The notes below the pieces were generated by a model. It was not told the DNA's origin. It ran no database searches and saw only the letters and a program-made list of their open reading frames with translations. Both the position numbers and the translations under genes were made by a program. This document shows positions 1 through 12,484 of a stretch of DNA of 64,000 nt, piece by piece. Source of the DNA: Cunninghamella blakesleeana (Eukaryota; Mucoromycota; Mucoromycetes; Mucorales; Cunninghamellaceae); assembly GCA_017871115.1 (NCBI GenBank), contig JAFCIZ010000010.1, positions 62,001-126,000 of the forward strand, in the 5' to 3' direction. Every line of letters starts with the position of its first letter. The stretch's first letter is position 1.

Positions 1-3000
1 TTTTCACGTCTTATTATGGCAGGAGATTTTAATTATTCACTTCAATCTAATTCACCAAGTCATAATAATAATACAGAGTGGATCGCTTTTCTTGACACAC
101 ACTTTTATAATACTATGGAATTTAATCATAATCAATTCATTCCTACATATCAAAGAAACAATGCGATATTTTCTACAATTGACTATATATATTTTAGTAA
201 ACTTCTTTCTATGACTTTACAATCCACAGACATTAACAAACTAAAAAATAATTGGTCGGATCACTCCATGCTAACTACATCCTTTAGTGTCGGTCAACCG
301 CCTACCGGTCCTGGATTATGGCGTGCCAACCAATTATACCTTGGCCATAATGATTTTACTGAATCTTTAGAATATTGCATAAACAACTTGTTAAACAATA
401 AAAGGAACAGACAAATCTCTAATGTCGTTTTATGGGACAATATTAAACACAAAGTTAAACAGAAAGCCAAATCATATGAACATAAATATACATCATGGAG
501 AACGAATACACTGAAATTTTACCAGAGTAAACGTAATCGAATTCTAAGAAGTAGACCTTCTGTTGCCCTAAGGCAACAAATATTACCTTCAATTGACAAC
601 ATGATACATAACTTACAACAAGAAATAGTAGAACTTGCAGCTTTAAAATCAGGTATTAATTGGAGGGAAAAAAGTGAATCTTCAACAAAATTTTTAAAAA
701 AAATTCACCAGGAAAAAACCACACAACAATACATATCCTCTCTTCAAGAAGACTCAGAATCAGTTACTGTTGTAGATATTATTGATAAAAAACGTATAAC
801 ACACGATTTCTATCATAACCTTTATACACCTACACATGTAGAAGATGATCTTATTGACAAGTTCTTACAGGAAGCACAATGTTCCACTAATATAAATGAA
901 GAAGATAAAGCGGCCCTATTAAAACCAATTACCATGGATGAATTAATAACTCAAGCCAAACGTGCACCAAAAAAAGTAGTCCTGGTGATGACGGCCTCAG
1001 CTATCCTTTCCTTTTGTTCCTTTTTAATATACCATCGCTTCACCCTATCATTCTGGACATTTATAATAATGCTTTTCTAGGTCAAATTCCTGCTTCGTGG
1101 AAATCTATCAGAGTTCGTTTGTTACCAAAAAAAGGAAACCTAAATTCATTAAAAAATTGGAGACCTATATCCTTGATAAACTGCGATGCAAAAATTTTCT
1201 CTAGGATCATAGCCAAACGAATGGGATCAATAATGAATAAAATAATTAACCCATATCAAACAGGTTTTTTACCACGACGCTTTATAGCCGAAAATGGAAT
1301 TGCCCTTAAAATGATCTTAGAACAAGCACAATATAAAAAATATAGAGGAGTTGGTGTACTACTCGATCAAGAAAAGGCGTATGATCGTGTCCATCCTCGA
1401 TACCTTGAAAAAGTACTACTTTCTTTTCATTTTCCAAAGGTGTTCATAAATTGTATTATTTCCTTGTTTTTCCATAACAATGTTCAAATTAATGTTAATG
1501 GTTTCTTTACAGATAATATTCAACAAAGAAGAGGACTTCGACAAGGTGACCCTTTATCGCCCTTACTATTTAACCTGGCTCTGGAACCTTTCTTACTACA
1601 TATTCTTCATAATGAAAACCTTAATGGTTATTCTTACCCTGTAATAAAACAACCTTTCATCCATCCCGCAGGAACTTCTAATACAGTAATGAATAAACTC
1701 AAGTGTATGGCGTATGCTGATGATGTTTGTATTTTTCTAAATTCCACTAATGAGTGGTTAATCCTCCAGAACACTATGAATAGTTATGCCCTGGTCTCCA
1801 ACGCACAATTCAATGTCCACAAAACAGAACTATTTTCTCTTGATGGTTCTCTTGACAATGAATGGAACCAATTAAAAATATCCAACAATATTCCAAAGTA
1901 TCATAATAAATATTCATCTACTCCCTTCCGTTATCTTGGCTTCCACATGTGTTATACAAATACCCAGAAGAAAATATACCTACATACTCTGCTACAGAAC
2001 ATCCAAAAACAGATTGGAATATATTCACAGAGAAATCTATCCGTAAAAGGTAGAGTTACTGTCCTAAACAGTCTAATACTCTCCAAACTATGGTATTGTT
2101 TACGTTTATTAGTAGCCCCACAATGGTTTTTTAAAAAAATACAATCTCTAATAAGCAAATATGTTTGGCAAGACAAATACCCTAGATTATCCTTTCATCA
2201 AATGTGCCAACCTCTATCTTATGGCGGCCTTAAAGTATTAAATCCTCTAGTTCAAAGGCAGTTTCTACAAATAAGGTGGCTAAAAAACATCCTTGACCCT
2301 AAACAAAATCCTTCATTTGCATATGATCTATTTATTCATCACCTGTCCTTAATAAATAATCAAACAAATAATCCATATGCCACACTTATGTTCCCTTCTT
2401 ATAGACTTGGTCCTTTGTCCTACAAAGATCATATAGCTTCAGTTATTTTTGCTAATTATGATTCCTTTTCTGTATCACTAGACTTCAACTCTATATCCAT
2501 AGCTACATGCTTATCGTTTCCATTACATGTACTCTTTGACAAAATCCCTGAAGACTATTGGTTACTGAAACCAGTCCATAAAACTATACCTGGTAGCTTT
2601 TTCTTTAAATATGACCAAAATGGTCCTTGCCTGCGAATAAAAGTACCCAGCGAATACAGCCACCTTCCAAAGTTATGTAAAAGACTATATCGTGATATCT
2701 TTAGTAAGAAAATCTCTTTCAAACCATACGTTAGAAATTTAATTGCAGACGCTACTATACCGTATGGTACCATTGATTATACCCCGTTCTGCCAACAATG
2801 GCTAAATCAAACAAAAATTTCAGATATTTCTTCCAAAGAATACCGATATGCCTATTATGGAATTAAAAATAATATGCCTCTGTTTAAGCCCAGTATCATT
2901 TTAAAACTATGGAATGCCAATATACCACCTAACGCAAGGACAGTTTGGTATAAAATCATTACAAAAAAGATACCCACTGGACAGACTATACATAGAATAA

Positions 3001-3499
3001 AACCGGAAGTGTCACCTTTATGTATATTATGTAATGAAATAGAAGATATATCACACTTTTTCTTCAGTTGTCCCTTTAAAAAATGCATATGGAATGATAT
3101 ATTATCCATCCACTTTCCTTTATTCCTGTTTAAAACAATTCCTTTTGAAGATTTCGTACTTTACCTAAAACCAATAGAAAAATCACAACTGGAACCAAGA
3201 TCATTCACTCTATGTGGAATTATACTATATTATATATGGCTAGCACATTGGCAATATAAGCTTAATTCTACTCCTTTCTCTCATTATACCATTGTCAAAA
3301 ATATACTCCATTCCATAACAACCTTCCTACGTCCATTCGATAAATTTTAAACATATATAGATTAATTACAAAGAAATATAAAGTTATTTATATACGATTA
3401 TATATATAAAGATAACTATATAAAAAGAAAAAGAGAAAAAATATATATAATTTTATTTTATTTTTACTTTAATCTTATATATACGCTCCTTAGTTGTTT

Positions 3500-3529
3500 T
3501 GTCTTCGAATCCCGCCCCTCAATAAGACA
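3500..3529 (+). other. Possible 3'-UTR stem-loop of the LINE
   Basis: Six-base inverted repeat TGTCTT/AAGACA around an 18-base GC-rich loop that contains CGAATCCCGCCCC. It lies 20 bases before the poly(A) run, where LINE 3' ends often carry an RNA element recognised by their own reverse transcriptase. The loop resembles a tRNA T-loop (TTCGAAT) but has no matching T-stem. The role is inferred from position only. Confidence 0.4.
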
Positions 3530-3549
3530 CAGGATTCTTAATTCTTATT

Positions 3550-3562
3550 AAAAAAAAAAAAA
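3550..3562 (+). repeat. LINE poly(A) tail (A13)
   Basis: An uninterrupted run of 13 A immediately follows the LINE 3' UTR, as expected for target-primed reverse transcription. The target-site duplication cannot be tested because the 5' end lies outside the window. Confidence 0.55.
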
Positions 3563-3721
3563 TTTCAAATTTACTTTTAATCCCAAATAAATTTTATTAT
3601 TTTATAAGTCAAAAAAAAAAAAATATTTCAAAAAACACTCTACTCTATCCTCTATTTATTTTTTTTTCTCTAAGTAAAAAAAGCTGTATAGTTATAAAAA
3701 AAAATTGTAAATCTAATTATT

Positions 3722-6700
3722 ATGTCAAGCTTTCATTCGGATGATTTTGATAGTAATTGGAACGATACATCGTCTAGTTTTCAAGACCAACTATTAAAAA
3801 ATGTTGATCAAGTAGAATCTAATGTACATACTTCTGTAAAGTATTGTTCTATATTATATACTAAATATTTTTTCTATCAGCTTTATATTTAATAAGTATT
3901 TATTTATTATATTTTTTAATAATCAGGAAGTAGTAGATATAAGATATAAAAAAAAGCAAAAAATGCACCATAATGATAATGGATTTCAGGTATATCATGA
4001 TGAACCTGCTTTGCCACCTATATGTAAGAATGATGCTGCCAATCTCATACGACGGTCATTATCAGACAATACGAATATTTTACCTAATAATAATGAAAAA
4101 TATAATACAGTTACTAAAGAAATAAACAAGATACCAACCATTGATGAGAATTATCAAAAAATACAGTCTAATCAACAAGGGAATGAACAATACGAAGACG
4201 ATATCTGGTTAGAATTTGAAGATATAAATATACCTGATGAATTAATAAATGCAGATAATAGAGAACAAAGTATCGATATAACAGAAAGCAGTATAAAATA
4301 TCAAGTAGAGGCTCAGCTAACAACGGCTTTGGAGTGGATTGATAACAATCTACAACAGTTTGGTGGATTTAAAACGGCTGGATCAAAAAAAGATATCAAA
4401 CCAAGTGATATGGCTTTAAAGCTTGCTAATGAAAATGCGTTCTGTTTATTACCACCTCAATCATCACAATCTTTATCGCCATTCGCATCTCTTTCACAAA
4501 ATATATACCAAAAAAATTTATTACTTACTTCTAAAGAGCCTATTACTGGATTTAATATCAGCAATGGTATTCATCTTAATGAACCATGTATAGAAGTTAG
4601 AAAAAAAGCAAACGACATTTTTTTTTCTGATCCAACCTTACCATCAGAGCATCAGTCGGAATCTGAAATAAAAGAACCAATATCTGTTAACTCAAAACAT
4701 ACAAATTATCAAAATATTCATACTGAAAGCACCTTAACATCTTCAGAGCTTGGACTGCTTGGACATGATAATCTAATTGGAAAATACGGAGGATTTTTTA
4801 AAGCAAGTGGAAAAAAAGAAATACAAGTATCTGAAACAGCAAAAGCTCAAGCATTAAAGTTTTTCCAAGCGGGCGAGTCAGAAAAAAATGCAGATAGTAA
4901 TAGTAGTAAAAATAGAACAGTGACAGATATTTTTCCTCAACTATTTCATGAAAAAGATATACCATGTGTAACTAAAAACTGTTCTACTTCAGAATTAAAT
5001 GGTCAAGAGTCCCCTAACATTGGTACACGAAAAGACAGCGTGCACAATAACCAATTACCTACAAGTAGTATAAATAATGGTCAATCTCAACATCAGTATA
5101 AAAATAATCTCGAAAAAATCCTCCCGTCAGAGAGGTTAAACTTATCTTCAAAAATAATATCTAACAATCAATTACAGCAACGAAAGAACCGTGCTTCAAT
5201 ACGCCAATATAAAGTAAAGCCATTCAAATCTCCTGCTATTGATTTAAACTTAGTTAAGACAGGATTAGAAAAACCCAATAATAGCAATAGCATCAACGCA
5301 GCCCCACATCCAAACGAAAATGAAAGAATTTCAGTATTTAATATAAATCGTAATACAAATAACATTGACATTTACTATTATATTTAAAAATATAATTTTA
5401 TTTATTTTCATTAATATTTTTGTTATGTTAGCCATCGGATGTAGAAAACCATTATATACTTTGGGAAAATTAAAAAAGTATACTAATACGGAGCTGGTTT
5501 CTATGGGCATGTGAGTATATATATGTATATTATCTCTACTGCAGTTAATCTTATCTTATCCTTTTTATTTTAAGTCCTAGAGAAATCGTATATTCGACAC
5601 CCGTCACATCGAGGTCATTGTATATAAAAACAAATTGGAATGTAGAAAATGCTAAAGAGGAGATATTAAAATGGGGTGCATTAGAATATTTAATACCAAA
5701 AGGATGGGTTGATCATCATTTCGGGTGGATTGTATGGAAGTTAACAAGAAGGATATGTATGTTTCCTCAGTTTATGAATGATTGGTGGCAGCCTGATTAC
5801 ATCGTTAACCAACTATTATATAGGTATTCTATATAATTTTACATAGTTTTTCAAATAACAATATTAAACACTTATGGTTCTTTATGTATGATTATATATA
5901 TATAATCGTTTAGGTATGAGCGTGAAATTAATTTAGGGCATCAGTCTGTTCTCAAAAAGATTATGGAGCATGATGATACTCCTACTAAACACATGGTGTT
6001 AATGGTAGCAGATATTATACCGACGGCAAATTCAAATGAGACCTCATTCAATAATAAAGGTAATACCTTTTTAAATGATAATTATAAAAATGATAATTAT
6101 ACATGATCTAATTCAATCCATCATTTTTAAAACCATTACTAAAATATAGCAGTACACGGATATCAACTACTATTAACTGATGGATGGTATGCTATTTTGG
6201 CTTCTATAGATAAACGAATGGAGGAAGTAGTCAAAAATGGAAAACTTAGTATTGGTCATAAAATATCAATAATTGGTGCACAAGTAAGTCCTTAAATAAA
6301 TCACATAAATTAATAATTAAAACTAGATGGGAAAGAAAAGAAGTTATATTTGATAACTGATTGATAAAATTTTAGTTAATCGGTGATAAATCACCTGTAC
6401 AAGCACTAGACGCAATGCTTATTGATTTGGAGAAAATGACTATCAGAACTTCAGTAGGACTATCAATATCATCAAATAGTTGTTGTAAATGTCCATGGTA
6501 TACAAATTTAGGCTACCAACCAAATTACCGCCGAAAAAGGCCAAAGCGTACATTAGCTACATTACATGAAGATGGTGGACTTATCACTATGCTAGATGTT
6601 GTAATTTGTAAAAAATACCCTATGGTTTATATGGAAACATTGGACAATGGTATGATTAAAACACGAAATACCCGCGAAGAAGAGTATATTCGATGGAAAG

Positions 6701-7695
6701 TACAATCTACTAAACAACGTCAAGTATCGAGCTATTTTCGACTTCGTTTATGTGATGTGTCTAATCAAAATATGGCAATAAACTCTACTGTAACAGCAAC
6801 ACTTTTGGTTCCTCAAGCTACAGAAATAATGTATATGGATTTGATGGAAGGTCAATGTTATCGTATATATTTCCTACAACCTTATAAACCAAAAAATAAT
6901 AAATACCATGGTAAACTTCATTTAAAGACCTCTTTTCAAACAAAGTGGGAACCATTACCTCAACTTCAACCTTTAAGTACATCTGAATACCCTTTTCGTA
7001 CTATAACAACCTGTGCATCAGTGGTAGACAATAGTAATAGTAATAAAATGTTGATGGACATGGATATTGTTGTGTATGTTTTATGTAAGTTAAGCTGACT
7101 AATTTATAGATGACTGCGTTCGTCGTTAATAATGATAGAAAATTATTTTAAAATAGATACACAACCTCTATTAAGCAGAAGACAAGCTGATAATAGCGTA
7201 ATATGGTACCAAACAATGCTAGTAACAGATATTTCAAAGCAAATATGTCAGATAACTTTACGGTCTACATTGAAACCAGTACAAAATTTCCAAGACCAAG
7301 TAAGTTAAAAGGCAATTTCAAAATTATACTCAAATAGTAAAAATAAAAAATAAAAAATTTAAAAACTGAATGTTATTTATTTTTTTTATTAAACAAAGGT
7401 TATTAGCTTAGTGAATGTATGGTATGACACATATGATGCAAAATTTGGTATTATTCACATTAAAACAAGTTATGAAACTGAACTATGGATTAAACCTACG
7501 GGAAAGTCTATGTCATACATACAAACAGCAATACAAGAATTAAAGCAATGGATAAAAAAGTAATGATTTTATGACTATTAGAAATTTGGACGAATTAACA
7601 AGTGATAGCTAATATATTTATTTATTTACTTATTTAGTGAACCCAATGAATTGAATGAAATAAAGCAAAAAGTAGAGAAGTTGATTAAACAATAA
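3722..7695 (+). CDS. BRCA2: BRCA2 homologue (RAD51 mediator in recombinational repair)
   Basis: Ten exons fit in phase: 3722-3835, 3927-5349, 5432-5510, 5581-5823, 5914-6059, 6150-6283, 6376-7084, 7157-7299, 7399-7559, 7638-7695, giving about 1,069 residues. BRCA2 loads RAD51 onto single-stranded DNA. Two BRC-like repeats are visible, around residue 186 (FKTAGSKKDIKPSD) and residue 328 (FFKASGKKEIQVSE). The helical domain follows (HHFGWIVWKLTRRICMFPQF, then YEREINLGHQSVLKKIMEHD), then OB1 (TDGWYAILASID, GHKISIIGAQLIG) and OB2/OB3-like segments in exons 7-10. OB1 ends in REEEYIRWKV and runs within about 15 residues into OB2 (FRLRLCDVS), leaving no room for a Tower insertion. OB3 appears short. 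The exon 2/3 junction is the least certain splice. A LINE tail lies only 160 bases upstream of the ATG. Confidence 0.9.
6147..6152 (+). other. Tandem NAGNAG splice acceptor before BRCA2 exon 6
   Basis: The intron ends in tagcag, so either AG can serve as acceptor. Both keep the frame and differ by one alanine codon just before the VHGYQLLLTDGWYA strand of OB1. Confidence 0.5.
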
Positions 7696-7849
7696 TATAT
7701 AAATATACATACATATATATAAAATAAAACTTTAATATAGCTGGTATATATTTTATAATTATTTTGTGCTATAAGGATTATTTTTAGCACTAAAATGATA
7801 ATATTGTATGTATTATGAGATTTAATAAAAAAAAATTATAAATTTGCTA

Positions 7850-9250
7850 GACAAAATGCTAGATTTCCATTATCTCAAGTTAAATAATTAACAATGAATT
7901 CTCAACAAAGTTGTTATCATGCGACTAAATTAGTTAAAGTATTTGCTTTGTCAGGGTTATACTACTCAGGATCACGTATTTTAAAGAATATAAACTAAAA
8001 TTATAAGTAAAATTGTATTCCACAAGTTGAAGAATTATCATCATTTTTTTATAAAAATTCAACGTGTTGCTTTTGAAATATTACCTTTATACCTGAATAT
8101 TGAAGACAGTTTTAAAGAAATTTCAAAAACTACTTTGTAACTATACCACTATATCGTCAGTATATCAATTTTATACCTCTTTTATTAATAAATACATCAA
8201 TTTTCACTGCCTTTTTCTTCCCAAGAAGTGATAAAATAATTATCTTTATTTGTCTTTTTATCATTAGGATACTATGCAAAATGTGGCCCTTTTATCTTGC
8301 CAACCATCATCGATATCATTAATAAAAGCACACAAGATTATTTTTCAACTTCTTTATTTGATTATTTAATACATTTACGAAGGTATTTCTACCTTAAGGA
8401 ATACTTTCGCACCCATTCATATAAAAGTTCTTATCTATCGTATATTCTGCTTGGGTTCTAATTAAGCAAAAACCGCTTATAAAATAGATATTATCTTGGA
8501 TAATATTTTCATTAATAATAGGGCCACAAGACATTCCATTGTAGTTGACGTTCAAAAATAACCCTTATTGTACTCCTTTTTTTATTTTACTTTACTACTA
8601 ATTCATATATCAATAAATCACTTGTTTCTTTCAATTTAGTTAATAAATCTGGTTCCCAAAGTACCAATTAATAATTTATGGCATCACTAAAAATAATGTA
8701 GTTTATCACACTATTAGGCCCTCAATTCATTCACTTCTGATACCATCAGATGCTGATAATATCAACAATCAATACATCAAATGGCAATGGAATTTCTTTT
8801 GGTGGCTTCCTTTTCGTTTTTCATTAAAAACATATGGTATGATATTTTACATAACGAATTCTTGTCTAAAGATATCCCAAATAATGATATTCCTACTTTC
8901 TCTCTTCTCTTTTACGTCTAGCTAATATTAAGACCAATGATCGCATTTTTTACTTGCTCTATCAAACTGTCATTTGGCAACATGAATATCCAATTTCCCA
9001 TCCTCCCTGATTCCATTCTTTACTGTCCTACCTTCAACTCCACTATTCACTCTTAGGTCTATGGTTCTTGATAGTATATCATCTTTCTGGTTTTTTTATT
9101 TTATATTTTTTATTTTATTTTTATACTACTTTTTCGCTTTCTTTTAAATAATAATTTTCTTACTGCTATTAAGTTCATTTTTCACTTTTATCTATTTGTA
9201 CTTCCTTTTTATACTTCTCCTCCGCACAAATAATAAAGTAATAATAAGCC
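7850..9250 (+). pseudogene. Decayed LINE reverse-transcriptase C-terminal remnant
   Basis: No open frame survives, but pieces in different frames keep the order of a LINE C-terminus. About 8290-8460 reads as a long hydrophobic stretch (GPFILPTIIDIINKSTQDYF onward). Near 8835-8895 WYDILHNEFLSKDIPNNDIP matches the pre-finger segment of the LINE at 1-3562 (VWYKIITKKIPTG). Near 8940-8995 DRIFYLLYQTVIWQHEYP matches its finger region (DISHFFFSCPFKKCIWND). Frameshifts and stops are numerous. The assignment rests on my own motif comparison, not on an alignment search. Confidence 0.45.
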
Positions 9251-9479
9251 CTTTTGGCTCTCTAAAAAAATGAACAAAACATTTAAACACTATGTTCGAA
9301 ATTTTTGAAAATGAAATTTGTTAACATACCCGTTTAAATACATGATGCATAAAAAGATTTTTTTTGTCAAAAATTCATTGAATATAATTTTCATTTTCAT
9401 ATTTTTTTAAAAAATAGTTACTATTACTTGTTGGCATTAATGCTTGCCCTTTTTTATTTATAAAAAGTTTATGAAAGAG

Positions 9480-10662
9480 TTATGCAATAATTTGTAATTC
9501 TTGTTTACGGTCTTTAGCATAAATATTTTTATATTTGTCGTATATATTTGTCAACTCGCTGATATATTCCTTTTGAACTGCTATGATCTGTTCTTTGGTT
9601 GGTGCTAAACCATCTTTTATTCGAGACACCTTAACTGGTTTTCCAACTATAATATCGAAATTATACTAGTTAATAACTATAGTTTATGTGTATATAAACA
9701 ATCACTAGAATATTTACCTATGCAGTAAATCGGTTTTCGAAAAGGCAATAATCCAAAATCATCTAAGCAAATAATTATTTCTGTAATTAGCATTATTTTT
9801 AGTATCATTTTGATTTAAGCTATTGCTTACAATTAAAAATCCCACGAGCATAAAAAAATGGAAAAGTAAAACCAAACCACTTCTTTACTTTCTTCTGTAA
9901 AGTGGATAATAATGAAGATGATTTGATAGAGTATTGTTGGTATAAATCTGTTTCGCCAAAACAGAAAACGGGAACAAGATCAGCTTGCTGTTCGATAGCT
10001 AGTTTTACAAAACCCAATCGCTTTTCCAGTATAATATCATTTGTGCCTGGGAAAGCATTCATAGCCTCTTGAGCACCGCCAACGACTATAGTAATTGAAC
10101 TACCTGGCGCTGAACGTAATACATGTTCACAAGATTTTTTCGATACAGAACAAAAGCCCATTGATAATAATAAATCGCGGTAGAAAGGAAGTTTAAATAA
10201 AGTAGGTAATACCATTAAGTGAGGTGTAATACCAGGGAAAAGACTTGAAAAGCCGCTTCCTTCAGTTGCAAACATTGATACAGCACCAAAAGATAAAATC
10301 CCATGTGGGTGGTACCCAAATATATATCTACTTTGAGGATTCAAGTCCTTTTCTTTAATAATCTGAATAGGAAAATATTCTGACATGTATTTCCACAATG
10401 ACCAATTACGCACCCAAAAACTTCTTCTTCCTCCTTTTTCTTGAGTAGTATCACATAATACGTATATAAGATAAATGATTATTACACCCCATAAATAAAA
10501 TTGACTACATAGAAATAGGAATAAACTTGTCGTGGAAAATATCATTGTTAACCATATTATCACTGATAACATTTGTAAACGACGCCGTAGAGGAATATAG
10601 ATCGAGGCAATATTATCACTGCTGTTAGTGGTTTTATGAATACTTTTGGCCGTACAACTCAT
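9480..10662 (-). CDS. DGAT2: Diacylglycerol O-acyltransferase, DGAT2/MOGAT family
   Basis: Three exons in phase (10662-9831, 9762-9718, 9646-9480) give 347 residues, normal for the family. The enzyme transfers an acyl group from acyl-CoA to diacylglycerol (or monoacylglycerol) to make triacylglycerol at the ER and lipid droplets. Two adjacent membrane segments lie near residues 31-67. The signature YHPHGILSFGA follows near residue 115, and GSSITIVVGGAQEAM and RLGFVKLAIEQQADLVPVFCFGE are the usual central motifs. The second intron sits inside the conserved C-terminal block (FNYDFGLLPFRKPIYC, then VGKPVKV), which confirms the splicing. DGAT2 and MOGAT cannot be separated by eye. A second glycerolipid acyltransferase lies at 48224-51754. 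Confidence 0.93.
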
Positions 10663-12484
10663 TTTCTTTTATTTTATTAAAACAGAACAATAAACAAAAA
10701 GAGGGAGTTAAGAACATAAGGAAAAAATTACCTTTATTGTTTTTATATAAACAAAACATGATGAAACAAAATGATTATTTTTTATGGAAAAATAAGGGGT
10801 AATTAATTCTTGAGTATATTTGTTTATTTTGATAAATGAATTTTCACATCCAATCCTAATATTCATTTTATTTGCACAATTCTATTTAAATTGAATTAAA
10901 AAGTGTAAAATAAAACAATAAGGAAGAAATAAAGGAAAAAGAAAAAAGAGAGACAAAAAAAGATTAAAATATACCTATCCAGTAATTATTATTTTTTTTT
11001 TTTTTTTCATGCAGATATGGAACTCCTATTCCGACACCCATTTTGATAATTGATGCCAGATTTTTAAAGAAATACTTCGCCGTCCCACCGATTTTTTATT
11101 CCTGCTTATCTAAAGTAGAATCTACCCAAAAAATAACTTTTTTAAAATAAAATCTTGATCTGCTTTACTTTTTCTCTACTGCTTTTTTTTATTTAATAAT
11201 AGTAATAAATTTATTATTTTTTTTATTTCTTTTATTTTATATTTATTTATTTATTTTAATAAAAATTAGAAATAAAATAAGATTATACTTTTATTTTTAA
11301 AATATTATTCAAATTAAACATTAATTTTCTTCATAAATGATAAACTAATTGGATTGATTTTAACAGATCAATGGTATAACTCATTCACTATGTGTAATCT
11401 AATTTTCAATTGAGGGTCATTAATATCTGCAGATTAATTTAAAAGTAATGCTTAATTCGAATATCTTGTCTTTTAGCAATCATTTCGATTTTTTTTAAAG
11501 AATGAATGAAATATATGACTGTATAAATTAAAGAGCTATAAAAGAATGGCAATTTTATTAAGTATAAATCCTATTTTTTATTTTATTTCTGAAGCCGTTC
11601 GTTTTATTTATTTATTTATTTTTTCATTTCCTCTCACCCTTTTTTTTTCTTAATAAAAGTTAAATATTTTCAATTTTGAACAAAGAAAAAAATATTTTTT
11701 TCAAACTATTTAAAAATATAGTACCTTACCGGGAATTGTTCATTTTAACTTTCTTTTATTAATTCGTTCTCATATGTCTTAATTACTCCACTCTTTAAAT
11801 ATACATAGTTAGGAACTTCATTTTTGTCAAAAACAACAACTGTTCAAAATAAAAATAATGAAAATAAATAAATTGAATAGCTGTTATCATTATTAATATT
11901 TTAATCAAAATTAAAACCATGATTTTTTGAATTTAAATTACTTTTTAAGATTTCTTCTCTTAAAAGAAGCTAAAAGTCCGGTTTAAACTTTTAAAAACGG
12001 AATCTTTAAAGAACTGTGTTCATAAAATTTTTTTATTTTTCATATTATATAAATTATAGAAATTTTTCTCAAGTCAAGTATATATTCCAGTAATGATAAT
12101 ACTCTTTATTCATGCCACTTTATATACTCTTTGAACAAAATTAATGACTGAATAATAGCAATAAAAGAAAATAAAAAACAAAAGATTTGACAACAATATA
12201 GCAACTTATATATTCTTTCCTTTAATAAAAAAAAAGAAGCAAATGTAATGCATATGTCATATACTACTTTGTTTACATATTAGTCTTATTTTATTAACTT
12301 GTAATTTGATTTACAAAATCTAGCTTTAATTATATAAACGTATTATGAAATAATTTATAATTAATATTTTTTAAATAGCACGATAATAAATATTTTATGA
12401 AAAAGTGGAATATATATAAAAAAAAGCAGAGGAAATATCTATAAATATGACAACTATTAACCAAAGAAACATTTACGCATTTAT
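10663..12484. other. Intergenic, promoter side of DGAT2 and 3' side of PEX14
   Basis: AT-rich with T-tracts (for example 10990-11008). It holds the upstream region of the acyltransferase and the downstream region of PEX14. I see no ORF, RNA gene or transposon motif in it. Confidence 0.6.

Larger units (their letters stand above)
1..3562 (+). mobile_element. LINE (non-LTR) retrotransposon, ORF2 and 3' end; 5' end outside window; one frameshift
   Basis: Polyprotein of a LINE-type element. The first segment (16-1080) carries the C-terminal half of an exonuclease-endonuclease-phosphatase domain, with the GDFN motif near its start and an SDHSM block near residue 83. The second segment (1014-3350, really in frame from about position 975) is a reverse transcriptase with GLRQGDPLSPLLFNLALEPF, the catalytic YADD box near 1711-1722, a thumb region, and a C-terminal zf-RVT-like finger (CILCNEIEDISHFFFSCP, about 3019-3072). 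The two segments are one ORF broken by a -1 shift at the A7 run 969-975; homologous sequence continues on both sides. After the stop at 3350 come about 200 bases of UTR, a short hairpin (3500-3529) and a poly(A) tail. The element is probably dead through this single lesion, unless the missing A is a sequencing error. Confidence 0.93.

Noticed and set aside
969..975. Programmed -1 frameshift in the LINE
   Set aside because: The A7 run could slip, but no downstream stimulator structure is evident and LINE ORF2 proteins are normally one frame; simple mutation or error is preferred.
3490..3530. tRNA gene suggested by TTCGAATCCCGCC
   Set aside because: Only the T-loop and 3' side match; no pairing T-stem, anticodon arm or A box is present upstream.
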